DNA of 64,000 bases, taken from positions 21,754,414 to 21,818,413 of the forward strand of contig CP141134.1 in assembly GCA_035236585.1 (NCBI GenBank), read 5' to 3'. Both the position numbers and the translations under genes were made by a program. Source of the DNA: Warburgia ugandensis (taxonomy: Eukaryota; Streptophyta; Magnoliopsida; Canellales; Canellaceae). Shown in pieces: positions 36,984 through 46,188 of the stretch (position 1 is the stretch's first letter; every line of letters starts with the position of its first letter). The notes under the pieces are model-generated. The model searched no databases, was not told where the DNA came from, and saw only the letters and a list, made by a program, of their open reading frames with translations.

Positions 36984-37690
36984 GTAAGTTTTCAGTGCAC
37001 TGTGCTTCTCCTATCTCTCAAAACTATTTAAGATAGATCAGGTTCCTGGTCTCTCTGCTACTTAGCTTTGACTAACCAATTACTATCTGGAACCTTGGGT
37101 AACATTTGCTAGCATAACGCCAAGTTGCAAGTGGCATGATGCCGCTTCAAGTGCTACAAATGCTTTAGTAGGTAGTCATAGTCAACACTTCTGATTGTCC
37201 AAATAAGTTGCTTTGTCTTGTCAGGTGCTTAGCCATGCATAATGATCGTAAAATGGAGAGAGCTTTCTTAATGATTATGCACTACCTTTTGATCATCAAT
37301 AGTTTGATTGAACTTTATATTTGAATCCCTGACAACATAATCCTTTACTTTCTTATTCAAAGCAGAAGCCTTTCTTGCCTTCCTGTAGCAATCACTTCAA
37401 TCACTTCCCCAGTAAAATTTGATGCTAGAAGAGAAACCTTTCTTGCCCCTTGGTATGCCTCGTGCCTTTGACTACATAGCGGACACCGAACAGTAGTGAT
37501 CCGACCCTACTACCCTAGCATCTAGCAAGTTAGCAACCCTGAATCCTGATCAGCTGAGGAATTGGATGTCAATTTTGTTCGTAAACTAAGATTGTAAATC
37601 CTTCTCTATGAATCTATGATCAAACTGTAAAAACATTTCCACTTTTCTTGGCTAACTGTAATCATTTTCATTTTTATTTGTGAAGCAAAC
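36984..37690. other. Intron or leader of the CACTA gene, no other gene
   Basis: No recognised coding sequence. A splice-acceptor-like TTTATTTGTGAAG (37674-37686) precedes the first ATG of the CACTA gene by four bases. Confidence 0.4.
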
Positions 37691-40600
37691 ATGGAGCAAG
37701 TAGAAGAGGTACAAGTAGAACAATTACAACACACAAAAGCAGAACAATCAAGGCTATCAAGCACATGTCCATCAATAACACCACCGGTCAGTATCAAGAG
37801 AAAGGTCAAGGGGAGGGGACCAACACAAATGGATCGTATAAATAAGAGAACCTCAGTTGGAATAAAAGAAATGGTACAATTCAATAGTAGAGGCCAACCG
37901 ATTGGTGGTACTGCACATGCTTATTTTAGCTTCATAAGTTGCACTATTAGAAGACTTGTGCCAGTATCAGTGACTAATTGGAGACTTATATCACCACAAG
38001 TCAAAGATTCAATATGGGAAATGGTCAAGGTATGTAAATTCTTCATACATATAACATAATATGTCCTTTATATTTATATATTTTATTTTTATTTGCATAT
38101 GAATCATGATACACAAAGTTGCTACAATACTCACTAGTAAGTTAGTCACTTTAACATGCTTCTTCTTTTGTTTTGTAGTCTTCCTTTGACGTATCTGATG
38201 AGTGCAAAAAGCAAGCATTGTTAGGAGCTGGTGAAGCTTGGAGGAAATGGAAGAGTGAGCTTACAAGGAAGTACATACTTCCAAATTCCCATGATCCTTC
38301 TACGCTTAACATGGTCCCTCAGTTGTATTCCTGCTTCATTGACCAGGAAGCATGGAATCAATTTGTACAGTACAGGCTATCTCCTGCTTTTGAGGTAATC
38401 ACAACTTAAACTAGCTAAGCTAATTTATGATTCTTGTAATTATTATAATTGATTGTATTTTGATCACATTACTTTGATGTCCAGGCAAAGCGTATAAAAG
38501 GACAGAAGGCGCATGCACAAAACCATATGCCACACCACCTTTCAAAGGTTGGCTATGCATGATTAGAGGCAGATGTAGTAAGCATATCATGTGACATTCC
38601 ATTTGTCTGATCATACTAGATTTTTATTTATTAACTCTGACTTAGAGTCTCTTCTTATTACAGCAAAAGAAGGCTGGGACAACTGAGCCCATCGACCATG
38701 CTATTCTATGAAAAATGGCACATTCAAAAGGGCGTAACTCCCAGACCTTTGCCAACGAGACAACTGCAGCAATTGCTTCAAGAATTGTAAGTGGTTTAAG
38801 ACTTTAAGTTTTATACTTTTACTTTATCTGCATACTGCCTAGTTAAATACTTTTATACCCTTGCATAGTACATTATATAAATATTACATATATAATAGTG
38901 ATTTGATAATGTTATGATCTTTACGTGTGCAGGAAGAGTTGACCCAAGAGAGTGCAAGTGCAACTATAGGAACTCTTAGCAGCACTGCTGCAAAGGGGGA
39001 CATCCTGTATAGGGCAATAGGCAAGAAGGATGACCACCCTGGCTGGGTAAGGGGCCAAGGTCGTGGTGTTCTTCCTTCCAAGTTCTTCCCCAAACAAAAG
39101 GCTCCTAAGCTACAAGAATTGGAAGAATGGAAGAATCAAACAATTGTAGAGATATATAGCAAGCTCAAAGATCAACTGTAGAAGGAAATCCAGGGTGGCA
39201 GAAAACCCTCATGTGAGGATGTTGGCCCTCAAGCTGAAGCTCAACCTCAAGTTCAACCATCCCAATTTGACAATAGCTGCATTCTTACTCCTCCATCAAA
39301 TGAAGAGGTGGCAGAACAAGTACTTGAATGTGATGTCCTGATCAATGAGGTATGTATATTGACATGTTTAGTTTTACAATGTTACTTATTTACTAACCTT
39401 TTTAGTTTACATTACATCACTAATTATTATATATATATGACATTTCTCAAATGCAGGTGGGTCAGTGCATGTTGCAGCTATATACATTTGAGAACTATGT
39501 GGCTGTGGCAACACTGTACGAGGTTCGGCTCATGAATTCCGCCACCTTGCATGGTAAGTTGATGCCTCCACACACTAAGCGCGTGTGCATCACTACTGCC
39601 ATTCAACCAGATGCTCTCCTTCCATATCCAGTCAAAGGGGATGATGTTGAAACTGTTGGGGATGCAATTGGATATCATGTGTGTTGGCCAGAGAAACACA
39701 TAAAACCAATGATGTCCAATTCCAAGGTACATATATATACTAACTGTAGTCATGGCTTCATTTTCTCCTACCTTTTTTTAAGTCATCCTAAATTGTTAAT
39801 TGATTAATATTGTTTGCAACATGTTGGATCACCAAAAGCAGCACAAGGGGTAATTGAAGCAAACCTCGCAGCCTGCAAATTTTGGTGTAGTGGCAAGTGT
39901 AGCCACATCCCAGCCTTCCCAGGTAGTACTAGTTCTATATATTTGCATAGTTGTATCATGTTACATTACATGTGAACTTGAACGATGCAATAACTAACAA
40001 GTTCAAAGCACTTGTTAGTTGTTAGGTGCTCACTGCTCACTTCACTACTCACAAGTCACAATGTTATATTATAAAATATTCTAATTTTACCTCACTGTGT
40101 CTCTTCTTTTATATATGCTAGTATACCAGTAACCAGTATATGTTGTATATATTCATTACTAATTTCTAAAATGTTACATAATTACATCTATAGTGTATGG
40201 ATCAAGTGGAGGTTCCACCTAACACACCACCATTGCTAAGCATACTATACAGACTGGCCAATGAAGACAAAGCAATGAACCTTGTAAGGATAGAGGCAGG
40301 TGTGCTTTCAAACAATGTGGTTGAGGTTCCACTCTTCAAGGAAGACCTCTTAGCCATATGTAATCTGGCTGAATTGGAGTACATGCACATCTTAGTCTAT
40401 ATAGGGTACGTTGTACTCTATTAGAGTTAAGACTTACAAATCAATGTAACATTACTTAATGCTTGCTTTTTTAATAGCACTTAATAATTATTTGACATTA
40501 ACCCAAATTCCTAATGCCGGTATTTGCATGATAGCTTGCAAAAACTAGAGGTCAAGGACATTTACAAGTTCCTTGACCCTTCTCTTGTCCTTCAATTGGA

Positions 40601-41507
40601 CTATTTGCCCGCAGACAAACAAAGTGAAGATATCATTCCTAGTCTCATGAGTTGTGCGAAGAGGCAAGCCTTACTGATTCCCTACAATAACAGGCGTGTT
40701 ATAACATATGTTGCTTAATTATGCCATTTCAATTTCACAATTCATACACATGAATACTATATCAGCTAAGATTAGAGAAAATTCAATTGAATTGTTATTT
40801 TTATAGGTCCCATAGGATGCTACTAGCTTTGGATGTGCATGGTGACCATGCAGTATTTTTTGATTCATGTGGAGCATAGATTCGGGAACTCCTAATGGAA
40901 ATTATAAACAAGTAAGTCTTTATTATTCCTTTTATTATAATATAACTACTCACCTGGCTGGCAACATCATAATATTCATCATCTAATGCTTTTCAATTAT
41001 ATGTGTGTAGAGCATGGTATAAATGGTCTGAGAGGGAAGGCATTCACCATCCACCAAAACTCAATTAGAAGAAGGCCAAGGTATGGTTTAGTAATTACTG
41101 ATCTTTAGACTCTTTGATATAATTTTAAACCTGAACTTATTGGAAATTATATTTTGAACCTTTTCTATTGTCTTTGGTGGTATTGTTCTGCAGTGTCCTA
41201 AACAAAAATCAGATTGGGAGTGTGGATATTATGTTCTTAGATACATGAGAACCCTCATTCGCAATGGAGTTACAGTCACACAATTGAGAAAGGTAACACT
41301 TGGACAGTTAGACTTACTGACCAATGTTATTATTACACTTTTGATTTGTATATTTCCTGATTGAATCCAAGATTACATGTCTGATCTCTAAAGTAAGTTA
41401 TTATATGTTTCTTGCAGGCGGATTTGGGACCCAAGAGTTACTCCCAGTTGGATCTAGATGATATTAGAATGGAATGGATAAATCATATTATGAATTTTAA
41501 TTTGTAG
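37691..41507 (+). pseudogene. CACTA-type Transposase_24 / DUF8039 / Ulp1 protease gene, decayed
   Basis: Exon 1 (37691-38029) starts MEQVEEVQ and includes the RGPTQMDRI and WRLISPQVKDSIWEMVK parts. Exon 2 (38179-38394) holds the Transposase_24 core (AWRKWKSELTRKYI, AWNQFVQYRLSP). Exons at 38485-38576, 38664-38788 and 38933 to about 39349 continue it (EELTQES, GWVRGQGRG). 39457-39726 matches DUF8039. The C-terminal exons (about 40525-41507) form a C48/Ulp1-like cysteine protease: His in HRMLLALDV, Asp in FFDS, Gln in CPKQ and Cys in DWECGYYVLRYM. In-frame stops occur in the exons at 38485 (GYA then stop), 38664, 38933 (at 39179), 40807 (at about 40878) and near 41067, so it is not functional as read. 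The catalytic residues remain recognisable. Confidence 0.75.
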
Positions 41508-41859
41508 TTCAGTGATGCAAATGAATGTATTGTATCATTCATGTATATACATTTTACTCAAATATGATACAAAGATCAGTTCAATTCAATAGATGTGTTT
41601 TGTTTTTCTTTTGATTGAAGTACATTGTTTGAGTTTCAATGTATGTGCTATCTTTGTTTCAATACTGATCTACTTGTCAGGACCACCAGGCACTAGATCA
41701 TTGGTCTAAAGTTATCAACTGTACGATTTGCTTACTAAATATCAAGTGGGCCATAGTGCTTCCCATGTTCCCTATGGCATTAAGTCTACGTTTAGGTAAA
41801 CTTCAACTATTAAAGCAAAAGATTTTACTTGATATGCAGTGGAGAGTCTAGAGACATGT
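41508..41859. other. 3' flank of the CACTA gene, no gene
   Basis: A+T-rich sequence after the stop at 41505-41507. Probably 3' untranslated and spacer DNA up to the captured TBL fragment. Nothing else is recognised. Confidence 0.4.
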
Positions 41860-42285
41860 TTGGGATCAATGTTCTCATCCACCCAGTGAGACCATGTCTT
41901 TAGAACCCTTTCGTATACAATCGGCCAGTCGATCTCGTCGTAATCTGTATCTCCATTATCGAACGATCCTCGTCTACCAACACAAAAAAGTAACCAAATT
42001 CATTAAAATATTAGAAGAAACCAAATTGTGATTTTAATTATTATTAAGATAGTTCTAATACTTACAAGACTTTCATCTTAGGAGTGTTCATCCACCAAAT
42101 GTACGTGTTAAAGATCAAGTAATTGACGCCCATCCAGTTGACCCCATGCTTTGTGATCGATTCAGGCATGATAACACTTAACACGATCCAAAATGCTGTG
42201 CATCGTCGGATCATCCGAGTTTGATTGTACCAAGAAAGGTGCCCAATAGAACTCTACTGTAGCATTATAATCCTTCGGACCTTCG
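41860..42285 (-). pseudogene. Captured TBL-family xylan O-acetyltransferase fragment, two exons and intron
   Basis: TBL proteins add acetyl groups to xylan in the Golgi. On the minus strand, 42285-42066 encodes [20 protein letters not shown] and then DPTMHSILD; after a one-base shift it continues [25 protein letters not shown] and KMKVL, ending on a GTAAG donor at 42065. The second exon, 41973-41860, follows a TTGGTAG acceptor and encodes RGSFDNGDTDYDEIDWP, RVLKTWSHWVDENIDP. The intron position matches that usual in TBL genes. The best resemblance is to the TBL3/31-33 group from memory. It is antisense to the CACTA gene and lies directly against the right GGACGGTT array. Confidence 0.87.
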
Positions 42286-42420
42286 AGTTGATATAGGACG
42301 GTTCGGCTGGAACCGTCCGTCCTATATTCATTAGCAATATAGGACTAGGACAAACCTGTTGGAACCGTCCTATATTCACTAGAAATATAGGACGGTTCTG
42401 CTAGAACCGTCCTATATTCA
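42286..42420. repeat. Right GGACGGTT/AACCGTCC array, proximal part
   Basis: Three units like those at 31642-31920, starting near 42296, 42342 (drifted) and 42390. It follows the TBL fragment in the same order as on the left, giving a direct repeat of fragment plus array about 10.6 kb apart. Confidence 0.85.
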
Positions 42421-43001
42421 GTGCAAGATCTATAAAATTGAATGGCGGTACCCAAATGCAATTTCGGATAGCGATAACTGTAGTTGATTTGCCATTAGTT
42501 TACGAATCTAGTGGATATAATAACATGAGATAGACAGGAATAGTTCTGTTCCATTGTATTCAAATGACAAAAGTTGCTCCCAACTTTTATTGAACTGCAT
42601 TAACACTTTGACAGTCTGAAATACTTCTTTGCCCCTACATTTGAAGGACAGAAGTTGCTACCAACTTCTGTTGAACTACCTTTGATAGATTGAAATAAAC
42701 TTCTTTCCCTCTACATTTGAACGACAGAAGACGCTCCCAACTTTGTTGAACTACTTTGCTAGACTGACTTACTACTTAACACTAGATTTTGAGGTTCACA
42801 GACTTCAATACTTATTCTTTAGCTACATTCAGAAAACAATAGCAGCTCCCAACTGTGTTAGAATACTCAAGCTGGCTGTTGGGAAGAGACCAAGCTGGCA
42901 TTTTGTTTTCCTTCTACTGTTTCTTTGCATACCTCTCGGAGAAGGATTTTACTCTCTGAAGACCATCTTCAAGAGAAGATGGTTCTATAGCGAAAGTGAT
43001 G
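42421..43001. mobile_element. 581-bp insertion within the right array
   Basis: The array reads TATATTCA then jumps to GTGCAAGATC at 42421; it resumes at 43007 with CTAGCAATATAGG, exactly what follows TATATTCA in the left array. ATTCA occurs at both edges (42416-42420 and 43002-43006), fitting a 5-bp target duplication. Inside are about four drifted units of about 78 bp with GACAGAAGTTGCTCCCAACTT (near 42561, 42641, 42717 and 42828). The right end has a fold-back GACCATCTTC/GAAGATGGTTC. No terminal inverted repeats were recognised, so its class is unknown. Confidence 0.6.
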
Positions 43002-43006
43002 ATTCA

Positions 43007-43230
43007 CTAGCAATATAGGATGGTTCTCCTGGAACCGTCCTATATAGTCATCAGTGTCTTTATGAATATAGGATGGTTTGAGAATAACCGTCCTATATTA
43101 CCTGTTAAAGAATAGAGGACGGTTCCAGATGCATTTGGTATATGACGGTTACAAATGAACCAGAAGTTCGGAACCGTCCTATTTTGTATTTTCAACCGTA
43201 GGTTAGACCTTAGACGGATCAAGCATCAAG
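43007..43230. repeat. Right GGACGGTT/AACCGTCC array, distal part
   Basis: Continues the array with units at about 43018, 43068, 43117 and 43144, more drifted than on the left. AGTCATCAGTGTCTT at 43045 corresponds to 31921 on the left. The CACTA right terminus should lie just beyond, but no CACTA-like end was found before the hAT subterminal repeats. Confidence 0.7.
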
Positions 43231-43425
43231 GTGATGAAGATGAATAAATAGGTCGCGTGTCAAACAGGACGACAAGACAGGTCACATTGATTGACCCGAA
43301 CACGACACGATTTTTGCCGTGTCAATTTCGGGTTGACCCAAAAATGACACGAACACGATAAGACTCGACCCGAACCCGCTAAATTCGCGTCGGGTTCGAG
43401 TCATGTTATCGTGTCGTGTCATATT

Positions 43426-43437
43426 TTGCCACCCCTA
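43426..43437. repeat. hAT right terminal inverted repeat
   Basis: TTGCCACCCCTA, the inverse of the left end, followed by the second copy of TATAGGCC (43438-43445). CGTGTC-type subterminal motifs precede it at 43253-43425. Confidence 0.92.
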
Positions 43438-43445
43438 TATAGGCC

Positions 43446-45420
43446 TCCATTGTGCAAGTCAGGAGTTCGAATCCACGGGTGTGAATATTTATCAAACATA
43501 GTGACGGCTCCATATATGTCTACTTGGAGGCTGATAACCTATAACGTGTTGTGCGCTGGTTATCAACCTTGCAAAATTGCATTGGATATAAAGTTCCCTT
43601 GGGAGATGCATAAGCCTATCATCTACATCACCCACGCACGCTACGCCACCCCCACTCCCTTCACAACACGCCCCCGGCCACCCCCCTCCCCACAATCTCT
43701 CTCATAATTAGATATCAGATGTCAGAGAAGGACGATGAATTGTATCCAAGACGTCTTCCGTTTGGCAGCATACACAATCAAAGGCTCGTTTGTTCTTTGA
43801 TAACAGAAAATGGATGTGGTGCTGATAAAATGGATGCCTATATTTTCATTTGGGAAATTTTGGTCAAGCAAAATTCTCTATTAATCCAGGCTGTTGTATG
43901 AATTTTTCATTTCTTGGGGAGGAACTCTTAAACTTGCACTAATCTAATGGTCCAAGGCGTGGCCGGTCTAAATATATATAGTTTGTACCCGGAGCTGTCA
44001 TTCATGGAAAAGAATGCAAGTGGAGGCAATTTTTTAACTATCCAAGCCATCAGGAGCACGATTCGGACGATCCATCCCTGAAATTGGAAGCAATCTAACA
44101 ATTCTGAGGGTCTGCTTTTTGGTCTTTAAATCGATAGTTAGAGCAAAAAATGAAAAACAAAATTGCAGTGATCTACATTAATTGGAAAACTATATTCTCC
44201 TAGGAAGGAATGTGTAGTGCTCATTTGCCTCTAAATCGACGATTTTAAGGCTGCTCATTCGGCAAATGATCTAGATTCTTATAACACAAGACATGAGTGG
44301 TGATCATCTCATAGAGGCAACTCTCATCTTGTCTTTTCATGTAGCGAGATTGAGAAAGAGGGGGGCAGAGAGAGAGAGAGAGAGAGGGAGGGAGCAATCC
44401 TACTGGATTTGAAGCTTTCCCACAATGGTAATACAGGGAAACGAGGGGAAGAAAAGGAGAACGAGGAACGTGGACTGGTTTTAAATGAGAGTACTTGGGG
44501 AATTCGAAATTTAGAGGCTTTTTTATTAAATATGCTGACAATGACCTAAAGACCATTAGCCAGTTTAAACGAGATTATATGTTCTAGGTTTATACATCTC
44601 GCAAGGGTATTTTAAGTCCAACAATTTTACAACGCTGATAATGTATAAAACACCTTGTTAGCAGCATCACAAGAAAGTTTTGGACAAAAAATAATAAAAA
44701 GTGTCTAGAAGTAAGGTTTTTGGTCATTTACAAATCGATGGCCGAATTCCAAATCACTGTATATGATGACAAAAGAACCTTTCCCCCTCGTCTTTACAAA
44801 AACCCGCAACTCACCAGCATTGCCTGAGGCATTCATGCAATCTGCATCTGTAATGTCTGTTTTGTTGAAGTTGAATCTACTAGAAAGAAAATGTCCCGGC
44901 ACTATACCTAAATGATGTGAGCGGAAAAGAACAAGAACCGAAGAAAGCAAACACCAACTAGCAAAAATAGAAAAACGGGGTCCGCAGAAACTCGTCAAAA
45001 ACCACCAAAGCCATGGCCATCAAACTGATCCACCATGTTTGGTACTATTGGATAGTTTTTGTGATTATGGATGATCTGTTCTTTCAGTAGGTTTCAAGCA
45101 AAGATTAATGAAGCTTCAAAGTGGGTTTTGATGGAAGCTCAAAAGACTTCTAATTCCCTGGGTTTAGTCCCATCTGATTTTATACATTCCATTTTATCAT
45201 TCTATTTCTCAACCCTTCGATCTAACACAAAAGCCAAAACTTGAAGAGGGAACGAAATTTGCAAGATCCAAGACACAAAACCCATATAGGTTTTTTGCGG
45301 CCTCCCGGAGTATTCTCACTACCATCGGAACCATGGGCAGAGAAATCTAATCTGAAAAAAGGATATGGAAAACCCCATCCTGCCCTATCAATTTGCCGTT
45401 GGGAATAGCGATGAATGAGG
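43446..45420. other. Intergenic DNA, no gene recognised
   Basis: No open frame here resembles a known protein. A (GA)n run lies at about 44369-44387. The sequence is less A+T-rich than the retrotransposon zones and may be older host intergenic DNA. Confidence 0.45.
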
Positions 45421-45562
45421 ACTGTAGATCGACGACATTTGGATGGTAACTGAAATGGCAGTTCTTTATAAATTTAAAGACAATCTAGTACAGTTTCTAT
45501 CATCGATTTGTAGATTATTTTAAACTTAAAAGCCAAAGGCAAATTTAAGGAACTGCCATTTT
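45421..45562. repeat. Small fold-back repeat (MITE-like), copy 1
   Basis: The ends are inverted: AAATGGCAGTTC (from 45453) against GAACTGCCATTT (ending 45562), with TAAATTT/AAATTTA inside, so the core is about 110 bp. It is clearly related over about 140 bp to 58721-58863. The small size, inverted ends and lack of coding capacity fit a MITE. No clear target duplication seen. Confidence 0.6.
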
Positions 45563-45670
45563 ATATAAGGATGACAATAGACTAAAGAAATTTTATTGAT
45601 GTATATATATATGTGTGTGTAACTCCGCCAATGACGATCCCAAGCCCAGATGAAAAAGGAGGAGGGTTGT

Positions 45671-45935
45671 GCGTCAGGTGCCAGCCGGCAGGGGAGAAGT
45701 TGAAGATGATTTTGTTATTTCTTTCTTACAAATGAATATGCATTTGTATATTAGTTTGTGAGGAAGAAATGAAAATCATCTTCCTCTTCTTAAAATATGG
45801 CAACCCTTGCGTCAGGTAACCAGTCGGCAAGGGTGAAGCTGAAGATGGTTTTGTTATTTCTTTTCTGCTTGCAAATGAATACATATTAGTTTGTAAGGAA
45901 GAAATGGAAATCATCTTCAGCTTTTAAAAAAAAAA
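45671..45935. repeat. Tandem duplication of a 138-bp fold-back unit
   Basis: GCGTCAGGT starts at 45671 and 45809. Each unit has CAGCCGGCA/CAGTCGGCA, then GAAGATGATTTTGTTATTTC and, inverted, GAAATGAAAATCATCTTC, giving a hairpin in each copy. The open frame on the minus strand here is a by-product. Confidence 0.65.
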
Positions 45936-45982
45936 TACGGCAACTCAAATATGACATGAATCGAAAACAGACATTCCCTCAA

Positions 45983-46188
45983 GCTAGGGCGTTCCCCATA
46001 AGCGACGCGCTGCATCAGATCCCAGGTGGAGTGAAAAATATGCAAGGGCTGCTAGGGCGTTCTCTCAGAAGCAACGCGCTACGTCAAATCCCGGGTGTAG
46101 TAAAAAATGGGTAAGAGCAGCTAGAGCGTCCCCTCGGAAGCTACGCGCTTCATCAGAACCCAGGTGCAGTGAAAAGTGGACATGGGTT
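45983..46188 (+). repeat. Three tandem 68-bp units at the LINE 5' end
   Basis: GCTAGGGCGT-like starts at 45983, 46051 and 46120. Each has (G)CGACGCGC(T) and CCCAGGTG-AGTGAAAA. It is G+C-richer than its surroundings. Repeated 5' untranslated monomers of this kind probably act as the element's promoter; that role is inference. Confidence 0.85.

Larger units (their letters stand above)
30757..43230 (+). mobile_element. CACTA-like (En/Spm) element nested in the hAT element
   Basis: It holds a Transposase_24/DUF8039/Ulp1-type gene (37691-41507), a combination known from plant CACTA elements, and long subterminal arrays of GGACGGTT/AACCGTCC on both sides, as CACTA elements have. The left end is placed at TACTATAACAAAAAA (30757), close to the canonical CACTATAA-type terminus. 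No matching right terminus or 3-bp duplication was found, so the right limit (before the hAT subterminal repeats at 43253) is approximate. No Tnp2 (Transposase_21) DDE transposase is visible, so it was probably non-autonomous or has lost that gene. It also carries captured KDSA and TBL gene pieces. Confidence 0.65.
27654..43437 (-). mobile_element. hAT DNA transposon, 15.8 kb including a nested CACTA-like element
   Basis: The left end reads TAGGGGTGGCAA and the right end TTGCCACCCCTA, 12-bp perfect terminal inverted repeats of the hAT type. Both are flanked by the identical 8 bp TATAGGCC (27646-27653 and 43438-43445), the target duplication length made by hAT transposases. Both subterminal zones (27690-27895 and 43253-43425) are dense in GACACG/CGTGTC motifs, the usual transposase-binding repeats. 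The transposase gene lies on the minus strand near the left end. About 12.5 kb of unrelated CACTA-type DNA sits between the transposase promoter side and the right subterminal zone. The intact duplication shows the composite sits where hAT first landed. Confidence 0.92.

Noticed and set aside
30757-43230. Mutator-like 'Kaonashi' element, because of the Ulp1 domain
   Set aside because: Transposase_24 and DUF8039 parts plus subterminal palindromic arrays fit CACTA better; no MULE transposase domain is seen here.
43438-43707. Possible gene after the hAT right end (98-codon frame)
   Set aside because: No recognised domain, and codon use looks like chance in G+C-richer DNA.
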